A stretch of 64,000 nucleotides of DNA from Thiocystis violascens DSM 198 (GTDB taxonomy: Bacteria > Pseudomonadota > Gammaproteobacteria > Chromatiales > Chromatiaceae). Position 1 is the stretch's first letter, and each line of letters opens with the position of its first letter. This document shows, piece by piece, positions 51,277-59,078 of this stretch. The DNA lies in contig NC_018012.1 in assembly GCF_000227745.2 (NCBI RefSeq), positions 4,089,412 to 4,153,411 of the forward strand. Direction: 5' to 3'. The notes under the pieces were generated by a model. It was given only the letters and a program-made list of their open reading frames with translations. It was not told the origin of the DNA and did no database searches. Position numbers and translations under genes: made by a program.

Positions 51277-51810
51277 ATGTCACGAGAACTCTTAATCCTC
51301 CGGCACGCCAAGTCGGATTGGAGCGCGGGCGATGCCGCCGATTTTCGGCGTCCGCTCGCCAAGCGCGGCAAGCATGACGCGCCCAAGGTCGGCGCCTGGC
51401 TCTACCGCGAGGGGCTGGTGCCGGATCATGTCATCTGTTCGCCCGCCGAACGCGCCCGCCAAACCGCCGAGATCGTTTGCAAACGGCTGGATTACAAAAA
51501 AAAGAAGATCGTGCTGGAGTCCGGAATCTACGAGGCTGGCGTCCCGGAACTGCTCGATGTGCTCGAACGCTGTCCCGCCAATGCCGCCACAGTCCTGATC
51601 GTCGGGCATAACCCCGGACTGGAGGAACTGGTCAGGCATCTGGTCGGCGAGGATCTGGACATCCCCGAAGATGGCAAGCTGCTCCCGACCGCTACCGTCG
51701 CCCGACTGGAAATGCCGGACGACTGGCGCGCACTCGCGGCGGGCAGCGCGCAACTGGTCTCGATTACGCGCCCGCGCAGTCTCTCTGACGGCATACAAAA
51801 AAGTCGGTAA
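51277..51810 (+). CDS. SixA-type histidine phosphatase
   Basis: A 177-residue member of the histidine-phosphatase (phosphoglycerate-mutase-like) superfamily. The catalytic motif is LLILRHAKSDWSAGDAADFR, in which the His after Arg is phosphorylated; the second half has VLIVGHNPGLEELVRHLVGE with the other essential His. Proteins of this type include SixA, which removes phosphate from HPt domains of hybrid kinases such as ArcB. The ATG at 51277 (MSRELLILRH) is the likely start. It ends 6 bases before the tRNA-Leu gene on the other strand. A link with the hybrid kinase at 12418 would be pure speculation. Confidence 0.87.
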   Translation: MSRELLILRHAKSDWSAGDAADFRRPLAKRGKHDAPKVGAWLYREGLVPDHVICSPAERARQTAEIVCKRLDYKKKKIVLESGIYEAGVPELLDVLERCPANAATVLIVGHNPGLEELVRHLVGEDLDIPEDGKLLPTATVARLEMPDDWRALAAGSAQLVSITRPRSLSDGIQKSR

Positions 51811-51815
51811 GTCGT

Positions 51816-51900
51816 TGGTGCGCGAGGGGGGACTCGAACCCCCACGGAGTGCTCCACTGGAACCTAAATCCAGCGCGTCTACCAGTTCCGCCACCCGCGC
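51816..51900 (-). tRNA. tRNA-Leu (anticodon UAG)
   Basis: An 85-nt tRNA read on the minus strand, starting GCGCGGGTGGCGGAA and ending with a genomically encoded CCA. The anticodon arm reads CTGGATTTAGGTTCCAG, giving UAG in the loop. A long variable arm (GTGGAGCACTCCGT) and the GTTCGAGTCC T-arm identify the class II leucine type. The acceptor stem has seven pairs with one G-U. Confidence 0.97.
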
Positions 51901-52305
51901 AAGTCGGGGGATATTACAATGGATTGCTGAAAAGCGGTATGTCTTGTGAGCGGTCGTCGATCTTTCCTTGAGGCGTTACCGTGAAAGTCGCGCCATGCGT
52001 GCTCCACCTCTCCTGCTGGGAAAGGGCAGGGGTGGGGGAGCGCATTTGGCGAACCCGCTTTCATTGTTCGGAGCTGCGGCTCGCCATGTCTTTCAGGCGC
52101 CGGTTTATCGTCGCAAAACCGTCGGTGCGATGCGATGGATCGTCGGTGTCTCATGCCTTGCCGAGCCTCCTGCCGAAGGCATACCATTCAGGCATGCCCT
52201 AATCACGGTCGATCTGATGGACGGACCTCGCCCGTGCTCCGGCTATCGGCCACGCCATATCCTCTCCAGCGATGTGGGTTTCGATCTTTATTTCAGGGGA
52301 AGACG
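51901..52305. other. Intergenic region without a recognisable gene
   Basis: About 400 bases between tRNA-Leu and the membrane protein. A stretch at 52005-52040 (TCCTGCTGGGAAAGGGCAGG and on) resembles dispersed repeats common in other genomes. Open frames exist, but none has a plausible start and composition. Confidence 0.45.
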
Positions 52306-52920
52306 ATGGCCGGAACCGTGATCGACGATATCCTGGAGCGTTTGCGAGCGACCCAGCAGGAATTGGATCAGGAAATCGATCGTCTGCTCACGGAAAGCCG
52401 GGAGCAGTTTCGTTATTCGCTGGACTACGGGAAAGTCGTCTTCGCACGTGGCACGCGGCTGTTGTATCTGCGCCATCGCACCGGTGTCTGGCGCTATCTC
52501 CGGCGGGCTCCGATCGCCTATCTTCTGTCGGCCCCACTGATCTACGGCATGATCGTGCCCTTGGTAATCATGGATGTGTCCTTCACGCTGTTTCAGCATG
52601 TCTGCTTTCGTATCTACGGCATCCCGCGTGTACGCCGCGCGGATTACCTGATCATCGATCGGCATCACCTGGCGTATCTCAACTGGATCGAAAAGCTGAA
52701 CTGCGTCTACTGCGGTTACGGCAATCAATTGATCGAATACGTTCGCGAGATCGCCGCTCGAACCGAGCAATACTGGTGCCCGATCAAGCATGCGCGGCGC
52801 ACCCTGGATCCGCATCGGCGCACGTTGCAATTTTTCGAGTATGGCGATGCTCAAGCCTATCGTCAGAAACTGCATGCCTCGCGCGAAGCGTGGCAAACGA
52901 CTGACAAGAGAATCGAATAG
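52306..52920 (+). CDS. Conserved membrane protein with two hydrophobic segments
   Basis: A 204-residue protein with an N-terminal coiled coil (residues 5-35, ERLRATQQELDQEIDRLLTE), a hydrophobic region at 68-100 (IAYLLSAPLIYGMIVPLVIM and following) long enough for one or two helices, and a cytoplasmic C-terminal half with a CxxC pair (Cys133 and Cys136 in LNCVYCGYGNQ) and Cys158 in YWCPIKHA, which may bind a metal. The ATG at 52306 has an AGGGGAAGA ribosome-binding site. No function is known to me. It ends in a bidirectional terminator facing the sox cluster. Confidence 0.72.
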   Translation: MAGTVIDDILERLRATQQELDQEIDRLLTESREQFRYSLDYGKVVFARGTRLLYLRHRTGVWRYLRRAPIAYLLSAPLIYGMIVPLVIMDVSFTLFQHVCFRIYGIPRVRRADYLIIDRHHLAYLNWIEKLNCVYCGYGNQLIEYVREIAARTEQYWCPIKHARRTLDPHRRTLQFFEYGDAQAYRQKLHASREAWQTTDKRIE

Positions 52921-52926
52921 ACCAGA

Positions 52927-52960
52927 AAATGGTGCGGGTCCGCTGGCCCCGCACCATTTT
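52927..52960. terminator. Bidirectional terminator between convergent genes
   Basis: A perfect 13-bp stem, AAAATGGTGCGGG and CCCGCACCATTTT, with an 8-base loop. It has A- and T-ends on both sides, so it can end both the membrane-protein gene and the sox operon (stop at 52982). Confidence 0.9.
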
Positions 52961-52981
52961 CCGCGATTCGTTCCGAACCGC

Positions 52982-53656
52982 TCAGGGCGTGACGGTGGTG
53001 AGCCCCACGCTGACCCAGTCCTGCATGCCGCCGCGATACCACTTCAGTTTGTGCACGGGGTAGCCGATTCCGACCAGGGTCTTGAGATTGGCGGTGGATT
53101 GCGGACACCAGATGCCGTTGCAGAAGAGCACCAGCGTCTTGGCGTTGCTGAAATTCCAGGCCCCGGTGGCGGCGTTCCGGTTGACGCCGAATTCGTCTTC
53201 CAGAATATGATGGAAGCTATCCGACTCGGTTGGGGTCTCGAAGGTGCCGGCGGTGTCTCGATTGATCTTGTTCCAGGGGATGTTGACCGAGCCGGGGATG
53301 GTGCCACGCATGACCCAGTCCGGGGTGCGCGAGTCGACGATCAGGATGTCGGACTCGCCCTGGTTGATCCGGTGCAAGTAATCGAGCACCTCAAGTTCGC
53401 CCACGGTCTCGATTCCGGGGGCGGCGAGCATGGGCTCCACGCAGAATGGGGGGCAGCCGCGATCGGTCTTCTGGAAAATCTCCGGTAGGGTGGCGTGGCG
53501 GTCATGTCCGCGCTGGATGGTCACGGTCGCGCCATTGTGAATGACATCGACGCTTTCGAGTGTTGGGGTGATCTTGTTCTCCGCGGCAAGCGCATTCGAT
53601 GCGGCGGCGAAACAGACAATCAGCATGGCGGCGGCCAACGGCGTTTTCAGTTGCAT
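52982..53656 (-). CDS. soxL: SoxL, periplasmic rhodanese-like sulfurtransferase
   Basis: A 224-residue exported protein. The ATG at 53656 starts a signal peptide (MQLKTPLAAAMLIVCFAAAS, cut near ALA-A). A rhodanese domain occupies about 85-215: VDSRTPDWVMRGTIPGSVNI, and the catalytic cysteine in LVLFCNGIWCPQSTANLKTL with Gly-Met-Gln-Asp-Trp at the end. An unusual Cys pair (DRGCPPFCVEP) precedes the domain. The position after soxX, soxA and soxK matches the soxXAKL order of purple sulfur bacteria, where SoxL is thought to help transfer sulfur bound to SoxY. Confidence 0.88.
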   Translation of the reverse strand: MQLKTPLAAAMLIVCFAAASNALAAENKITPTLESVDVIHNGATVTIQRGHDRHATLPEIFQKTDRGCPPFCVEPMLAAPGIETVGELEVLDYLHRINQGESDILIVDSRTPDWVMRGTIPGSVNIPWNKINRDTAGTFETPTESDSFHHILEDEFGVNRNAATGAWNFSNAKTLVLFCNGIWCPQSTANLKTLVGIGYPVHKLKWYRGGMQDWVSVGLTTVTP

Positions 53657-53713
53657 GATGCGGTTCTCCTGAACGAGGTGATAGGGGGGCAAGGGCTCGG
53701 CGACGCTAGCCGG

Positions 53714-54262
53714 TCACGGCTTCTTCGCAACATAGGATGGGAAACTCGCGCCTTTTTCCTTCAGCGCCTGCTCATACCCCAGTGCACCTTGCCGTGCCGC
53801 CTGATTGGCCAGTTGGATGGCCTCGTCATACTGGCCGGACTTGGCGAGTCCCTCGGCATCCTTGATCAGCTGCGCGGTATCGCGCCACTCGCCGCCAACG
53901 GAATCGGCTTGCTTGCGCGCTGCCTCCGCCGCCGTGATCGCTTGCTTGGCCTTGCTGGCCGCGTCGGTATCCGCAACCTTGCCGCTGGACGCCTGTTCGT
54001 AGGCGAAGCGATCCTGCCGGGCGGCCTTGTCGGCAAGTTCGACCGCCTTGGTGTATTGGCGCGAGGGAAGCAGCCCCTCGGCTTCCTCGATCATGGCGGC
54101 GGTGTCGGGCGAGGTCGCCTGGACGGACGCCGCCTGTTCATGGGCGGCCCTGGCCGCGGCGATGGCCTGCTCGGCATCGGAGCGGTGGGTTGCCCAGGCA
54201 TTGGGCACGGCTATCATCAGGGCCGCGATCAGGGCGCCCACTGGAAGACTACGATTTTTCAT
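53714..54262 (-). CDS. soxK: SoxK-like SoxAX-binding protein with duplicated domain
   Basis: A 182-residue periplasmic protein. Signal peptide 1-24 (ending NAWA). The mature part is two homologous Ala-rich helical repeats: one near 30-94 (QAIAAARAAHEQAASV to KAVELADKAARQDRFAYEQA) and one near 104-170 (QAITAAEAARKQADSV to EAIQLANQAARQGALGYEQA). The position between soxA and soxL, and the helical Ala-rich build, point to SoxK (SAXB), the small partner that aids SoxAX cytochrome activity. Known SoxK proteins are about 100 residues with one unit, so this looks like a tandem duplication. Identification rests on gene order and composition. Confidence 0.75.
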   Translation of the reverse strand: MKNRSLPVGALIAALMIAVPNAWATHRSDAEQAIAAARAAHEQAASVQATSPDTAAMIEEAEGLLPSRQYTKAVELADKAARQDRFAYEQASSGKVADTDAASKAKQAITAAEAARKQADSVGGEWRDTAQLIKDAEGLAKSGQYDEAIQLANQAARQGALGYEQALKEKGASFPSYVAKKP

Positions 54263-54340
54263 TTGGTTAACACTCCTTTCTCGTCTCTTATGCGTGCGGG
54301 AGGAACACAAGCGCCTCCCGGCGAATGTGGACTGGCCGAA

Positions 54341-55180
54341 TTATTTACGCGCGGCGGGGCCGTTGAGTTCCAGTCCATTGTTGACGTAGGTAAGGAAAAA
54401 TTCGAGGTTCCGATATTCCTCGCCCTGGGCCGGAAACGCCTTGGCACGTACCTGTTCGTTACAGCCCGAGAAGCGTCGGTGCAGGGTACCCATCTCGCCC
54501 CATTTCGAGCGATAGACCGGCCAGTGTGTCGTGTGGCCGAGGGCCGGGCTTAGAATCTCGGTGCGCAGCGTGGTGCCCGAGTTGCCGAAGTGACAGTGGG
54601 CACAGGAAAAATTCAACTGGCCGCGACGGGCGAAATAGAATTCCCTGCCTTTTTCATAGGCCGCGATGGCGCGCGGGTCATCGCTCGGAATCTCGACGTT
54701 GGTGATCTGGCCACGCGACTCGAAGGCGATGTACGCGAGCAAGTCGGCGATCGGACCCTTTTTATAAGACAGCGGCTTTTCGCCATTGGTCTCGCGGCAC
54801 TGGTTGATTGCCAGCGGCAGGGTCATGACCTGACCAAGCTTCCGATCCCAATGCGGGTATTTGTTCGCGATCGCCGGGCCGTCCGAGAAACAATCCTGGT
54901 AGCGCTTGCCATTGGCGAATGGCGTATTCCACATCGTTTCGCCGCTGCTGATGGCGTTCTCGTAGGGTGGGAATTCCTCGATCGCCTCCCAGTTTTCGCG
55001 CCCGACGGCGTCGATGGCATAGGCGCCGTTCTTGAAGTCATCTTCGGGAACATTCGGAAATCGTTGCTTGAAATAGGACTGGAAGGTGGCCTTGTCCTCT
55101 TCCGGGGTGGTGGCGATGGTCGGGGTTGCGATGGTGCAGACCAGGGTCGCGGCAATCAGCGAAAGACTTGTTTTATTCAT
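54341..55180 (-). CDS. soxA: SoxA, cytochrome subunit of SoxAX
   Basis: A 279-residue periplasmic c-type cytochrome. SoxAX joins thiosulfate to a cysteine of SoxYZ at the start of the Sox pathway. The signal peptide ends near TIA-T (residue 23). One haem-binding motif, CAHCH, is in NFSCAHCHFGNSG (near 193-197); the axial ligand Cys, modified to a persulfide in known enzymes, is in SGCNEQVRAKAF near residue 241. There is no N-terminal CxxCH, so this is the mono-haem SoxA type, as in purple sulfur bacteria. 26 bases separate it from soxX. Confidence 0.95.
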   Translation of the reverse strand: MNKTSLSLIAATLVCTIATPTIATTPEEDKATFQSYFKQRFPNVPEDDFKNGAYAIDAVGRENWEAIEEFPPYENAISSGETMWNTPFANGKRYQDCFSDGPAIANKYPHWDRKLGQVMTLPLAINQCRETNGEKPLSYKKGPIADLLAYIAFESRGQITNVEIPSDDPRAIAAYEKGREFYFARRGQLNFSCAHCHFGNSGTTLRTEILSPALGHTTHWPVYRSKWGEMGTLHRRFSGCNEQVRAKAFPAQGEEYRNLEFFLTYVNNGLELNGPAARK

Positions 55181-55206
55181 GTCGTGCTGCCTCCGGTGAT
55201 GATGGC

Positions 55207-55590
55207 TTAGAGAGACCAGATGTACTCGACGACATCGACGAACTCTTTTCGGGTCAGGATCTCATGCTTGCCAAAGGGCGGCATCACCACCTCCGGGTTC
55301 TTGACGGTGGCGTCCCAGATCTGGGTCGCGAGCGCCTGTTTGCTCGGGTAACGGGTCTGCATGGCGATCAGCACCGGACCGATCGCGCCGGGTCCGTTGG
55401 CGCCCGGCATCGCGTGACAGGCGACGCAATTGCCCTTGGCACGGTCGTTCGCCACGAGTTTTCCGGCGGCAGTGTCGCCGGAGAGTTCCAGATCCGCCGG
55501 CAGTTCCGCGAATGCCGCGCCGGTCGTCAGGGCCGAGAGACCCAGCGACAGGGCGAGCAGGCGTGGACGGGATAAACGCATCAAAGACAT
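55207..55590 (-). CDS. soxX: SoxX, cytochrome subunit of SoxAX
   Basis: A 127-residue periplasmic class I cytochrome c. Signal peptide 1-28 (cut at AFA-E). The haem site is GNCVACHAMPGANGPGAIGP (CVACH) and the distal Met ligand is in VVMPPFGKHEIL. AAGGAGG, a full ribosome-binding site, precedes the ATG. It is the first gene of a soxXAKL operon. The gene upstream, divergent across 363 bases, is exbB and not soxB, which differs from the arrangement known in Allochromatium. Confidence 0.95.
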   Translation of the reverse strand: MSLMRLSRPRLLALSLGLSALTTGAAFAELPADLELSGDTAAGKLVANDRAKGNCVACHAMPGANGPGAIGPVLIAMQTRYPSKQALATQIWDATVKNPEVVMPPFGKHEILTRKEFVDVVEYIWSL

Positions 55591-55953
55591 GACAAAAGCC
55601 TCCTTAAAGCTCTACCGAGGTCGAAGCCGTGGGGGCGGATGGCTCCGATCCCCGGCGATTGTTATTGGTCTGCACAGCCGCTCCAAGATGACGTCGCGCC
55701 GGTGGCGGGCAACGCTATGCGTGGAATCGTCGTGGCCGAATCCTAGCACGGGCTCAGGTGAATGCACGACTCCGGCGATGGGTCTTTTGCCCTGAAAGTC
55801 GCTGCAGGCGCTCCACATCGGGCCATGCCGGGAATTCCCGCGCGTTCGTACTCGCGATGCCGTCCGCGCGCCGCTTCGAGTATCATGCTGGCGCAAGACC
55901 CTGGACCCTGCATTGGGTTTAAGATTCGGTGGGTCACCCCGAGGAGTTATCCC
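55591..55953. other. Divergent promoter region between soxX and exbB
   Basis: 363 bases with no gene and no recognisable remnant of soxB. It must drive soxX to the left and exbB to the right. No clear operator was found by eye. Confidence 0.5.
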
Positions 55954-56583
55954 GTGCTTGAATTGATGTATGCCGGCGGCTGGCTGATGGCGCCGATCCT
56001 TGCCTGTTCCGTCATCGCCACCGCGGTCGTGATCGAACGCGCCTGGACCCTGCGGCGCCGGCGCATCATGCCGGCGAATCTGGTCACGCGGATCTGGCAG
56101 TTGCACCGCGTGAATCAACTGACCGACGAGAGCGTCGAAGCGATCCGCGAGGCATCGCCGCTCGGGCGCATGCTCGCCGCCGGACTGGTCAACCGTCATC
56201 ACTCCCGCGAGGTGATGAAGGAGGCGATCAACGACAGCGGCCGACATGTGGTGGCCGAACTGGAGCGCTTTCTCAACACCCTGGGAACCATCGCCTCGGT
56301 GGCGCCGCTGCTGGGATTGCTCGGCACCGTGTTGGGCATGATCGATGTCTTCGGCGTCATCATGGAGGCCGGGGTCGGCAATGCCGGGATTCTGGCCGGC
56401 GGCATTTCCAAGGCGCTCATCACCACCGCCGCCGGATTGTGCGTGGCGATCCCGGCGCTCCTTTTCCATCGTTTCTTCGATAATCGGGTCGGCCAGTTCG
56501 CCATCGAGATGGAGGAACAGGCGCTGCGTCTGGTGGAGGTCATGCAGGGCGAGCGTGAAGCCCGCGAGGATCCGACCGCATGA
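55954..56583 (+). CDS. exbB: ExbB/TolQ-family proton channel protein
   Basis: A 209-residue inner-membrane protein. The GTG at 55954 (LELMYAGGWLMAPIL) follows GAGGAG by 7 bases and is the family-consistent start. Three transmembrane segments: 9-28, about 120-142 (TIASVAPLLGLLGTVLGMID, the conserved channel helix) and 160-185. With ExbD it forms a proton-driven motor that energises TonB or, in this position, may serve lipopolysaccharide export. It is the first gene of exbB-exbD-msbA-lpxK-kdsB, an order found in many proteobacteria, with a 4-base overlap to exbD. Confidence 0.9.
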   Translation: MLELMYAGGWLMAPILACSVIATAVVIERAWTLRRRRIMPANLVTRIWQLHRVNQLTDESVEAIREASPLGRMLAAGLVNRHHSREVMKEAINDSGRHVVAELERFLNTLGTIASVAPLLGLLGTVLGMIDVFGVIMEAGVGNAGILAGGISKALITTAAGLCVAIPALLFHRFFDNRVGQFAIEMEEQALRLVEVMQGEREAREDPTA

Positions 56584-57056
56584 ACCTGCGTCCGCACCGG
56601 CGCGAGCCGGCCGACATCAATCTGACGCCACTGCTCGATGTGGTGTTCCTGCTGCTGATCTTTTTCATGGTCTCGACCACCTTCAAGGACGAGGCGCGTC
56701 TGCGCGTGCAGTTGCCCGAGGCCCAGGGCGAGTCGATACCAGCGCAGGCGCCGGAGATGATCCGCATCGTCATCGATCGGGCCGGACGCTTTTATGTGAA
56801 CGATCAGGCGCTGGTCGACGAGAAACCGCTGACGCTCACCCGGGCGCTGACCGGCGCGCTCGGCGAACGCAGACAGATGGTCCCGGGCGATGCGCAACCG
56901 CCGCCGGTGCTGATCCAGGCGGATGCCAGTACCCCGCATCAGGCCGTCATCACGGCTATGGACGCGGCCAGTCAGGCGGGGCTGAACCGGATCGCCTTCG
57001 CCGCGACTCTGCCGGCTTCGGCCGAGGCCGGTCAGCCGGACGGCGCGGCCCCATGA
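56580..57056 (+). CDS. exbD: ExbD/TolR-family protein
   Basis: A 158-residue inner-membrane protein with one transmembrane helix (INLTPLLDVVFLLLIFFMVS, near 15-34) that carries the essential Asp of the ExbD/TolR proton path, and a periplasmic domain (45-140) with DEARLRVQLPEAQG and IVIDRAGRFYVNDQALV. It overlaps exbB by ATGA and msbA by ATGA, so three genes are tightly coupled. It acts as partner of ExbB in the proton-driven complex. Confidence 0.93.
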   Translation: MNLRPHRREPADINLTPLLDVVFLLLIFFMVSTTFKDEARLRVQLPEAQGESIPAQAPEMIRIVIDRAGRFYVNDQALVDEKPLTLTRALTGALGERRQMVPGDAQPPPVLIQADASTPHQAVITAMDAASQAGLNRIAFAATLPASAEAGQPDGAAP

Positions 57057-58816
57057 GCAAGGATCCCGTGCTCACCAACGCCGACGCCCGGCAGGTCTAT
57101 CGTCGCCTGCTGCAATACGTCAAACCCTACTGGCGGATCTTTTCGCTCTCCATCGTCGGCATGCTGATCTTTGCTGCCACCGAGCCCTTGTTCGCGGCCA
57201 TGATGAAGCCGCTGATCGATGGCAGTTTCGTGGAGCGCAACGAGGACATGGTGCGCGCCATGCCGCTCTTTCTGGTCGGCCTCTTTGTGGTGCGCGGCAT
57301 TGCGGGCTTTATCAACACCTATTGTCTGAGCTGGGTCGGGCGGCGGGTGGTCGCCGATCTGCGTCGGGAAATGTTCGGGCATCTGCTGCGGGCGCCGACG
57401 CGTTATTTCGACAACCAGGGTTCCGGTCATATCCTGGCCAAGCTCACCTATAACGTGGAGAACGTGGCCAGCGCCGCGACCTCCGCGATCACGACCCTGG
57501 TGCGCGACGGTTTCACCGTCATCGGTCTGATGGGCTTCATGCTCTACATCAACGCCGCGCTCTCGGCGATCTTCCTGGTGATCGGCCCGGTCATGGCCGG
57601 CGCAGTCAAATACGCGACCAAGCGTTTCCGCCGGCACAGCCGGCGCATCCAGAATCGGGTCGGCGACCTCACCCAGGTCGCGCAGGAGGCGATCGAGGCC
57701 CATCGGGTGGTCAAGGCGTTCGGCGGTCAGGCGCGCGAGGCGCGGCGGTTCAATCTCATCAACGAAAAGACCCGCTCGCTCCAGATGAAGATGATCGCGA
57801 CCGAGGCGGCCAGCGTGCCGCTGGTGCAGTTGATCTCGGCGGCGGCGATCGGCGTGGTGGTCTATCTGTCCACCATGCAGGGACTCAAGGAAAACATCTC
57901 GGTCGGCACCTTCATGTCCTTCGTGGTCGCCATGGGTCTGCTGTTGCCGCCGGTCAAGCGACTGACCTCGGTCAACGCCAAATTGCAGCAGGGCATCATC
58001 GCCGCCGAGAGCCTGTTCGAGCTGCTGGATTCGGAAGAAGAATCCGACCGGGGGACGCGCACGCTTGACCGGGCCGAGGGCCGGATCGACTATCGCGGCG
58101 TCAGCCACCTCTACGCGGACGATAAGCTGCCGGCGATCCAGGCGCTGGATCTGCTCGTGATGCCTGGCGAAAAGGTCGCGCTGGTGGGCCGTTCCGGGAG
58201 CGGCAAGAGCACGGTCGCGAGCCTGCTGCCGCGTTTCTATGACGCCACGGCGGGCGAGATTCTGATCGACGGCATCCCGATCCGCGAACTGACCCTGGCC
58301 AGCCTGCGCGCCCAGATCTCGCTGGTGAGTCAGGACGTGGTGCTGTTCAACGACAGCATCGCCAACAACATCGCCTATGGCCGCGACGAACCGCCGACCC
58401 TGGCCGAACTGGAGCGCGTGGCGCAGAGCGCCCATGCGCTGGAGTTCATCGAAACCTTGCCCCAGGGCTTCGACACCCTTGTCGGCGACCGGGGCGTGAT
58501 GCTCTCGGGCGGCCAGCGTCAGCGGCTCGCGATCGCGCGGGCCATGCTCAAGGATGCGCCGATCCTCATCCTCGACGAGGCCACCTCCGCCCTGGATACC
58601 GAGGCCGAGCGCCATATCCAGGCCGCCCTGCAAGAGTTGATGGCGCGCCGCACCACGCTGGTGATCGCCCATCGGCTGTCCACCATCGAGAACGCCGACC
58701 GGATTCTGGTGCTCCAGGACGGGCGGATCGTCGAGCAGGGGCGGCATTCAGAACTGCTGGAGCTGGGCGGCTATTACGCCCGGCTGCATCGGCTTCAGTT
58801 TCATGATGCCGCTTAA
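57053..58816 (+). CDS. msbA: MsbA, lipid A-core flippase (ABC transporter)
   Basis: A 587-residue half-transporter that flips lipid A-core across the inner membrane. The ATG at 57053 (MSKDPVLTNADARQVYRRLL) overlaps the exbD stop. Residues 1-325 are a six-helix transmembrane domain (MLIFAATEPLFAAMMKPLID at the start). The nucleotide-binding domain has Walker A GRSGSGKSTVAS, the signature LSGGQRQRLAIARAML, Walker B ILILDEATSALD and the switch His in VIAHRLSTIE. Length and context with lpxK and kdsB support MsbA rather than a drug exporter. Confidence 0.95.
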   Translation: MSKDPVLTNADARQVYRRLLQYVKPYWRIFSLSIVGMLIFAATEPLFAAMMKPLIDGSFVERNEDMVRAMPLFLVGLFVVRGIAGFINTYCLSWVGRRVVADLRREMFGHLLRAPTRYFDNQGSGHILAKLTYNVENVASAATSAITTLVRDGFTVIGLMGFMLYINAALSAIFLVIGPVMAGAVKYATKRFRRHSRRIQNRVGDLTQVAQEAIEAHRVVKAFGGQAREARRFNLINEKTRSLQMKMIATEAASVPLVQLISAAAIGVVVYLSTMQGLKENISVGTFMSFVVAMGLLLPPVKRLTSVNAKLQQGIIAAESLFELLDSEEESDRGTRTLDRAEGRIDYRGVSHLYADDKLPAIQALDLLVMPGEKVALVGRSGSGKSTVASLLPRFYDATAGEILIDGIPIRELTLASLRAQISLVSQDVVLFNDSIANNIAYGRDEPPTLAELERVAQSAHALEFIETLPQGFDTLVGDRGVMLSGGQRQRLAIARAMLKDAPILILDEATSALDTEAERHIQAALQELMARRTTLVIAHRLSTIENADRILVLQDGRIVEQGRHSELLELGGYYARLHRLQFHDAA

Positions 58817-58899
58817 ACCGCGTCCGCAATGGCATGCGTCGTTTTGAGTGGGCAGCGAATTTGGCATCTCTCTGATGCGTCGGCGTCGACGCGGTTTAA
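58813..58899. repeat. Inverted repeat enclosing the msbA stop
   Basis: TTAAACCGCGTC (58813-58824) and its exact inverse GACGCGGTTTAA (58888-58899) flank about 63 bases. The left arm contains the msbA stop codon. A related TAAACCGCGTCCG follows the mtaB stop at 28287. Confidence 0.6.
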
Positions 58900-58917
58900 A
58901 TGATTTATTTTGGATCT

Positions 58918-58980
58918 CGTGACACCGCAGAGCGGTGTCACGAGCGGCATCGCCGTAGGGGCGAATTCATTCGCCCCTAC
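58918..58980. repeat. Two dispersed hairpin repeats ahead of lpxK
   Basis: The first, CGTGACACCGCAGAGCGGTG and on to 58942, is identical to the unit at 26490-26514. The second, GTAGGGGCGAA, TTCA, TTCGCCCCTAC (58955-58980), is a perfect 11-bp hairpin of a type that is widely dispersed in bacterial genomes. Confidence 0.75.
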
Positions 58981-59078
58981 AGGCCAGCATCCTGCTCAAG
59001 GGATGGTGATGGCCTTGATCTCCGTGCGAATCCCACACAACGTACCTTAAGCCCCGCTGTATTTAGAGGCTGTCCACG

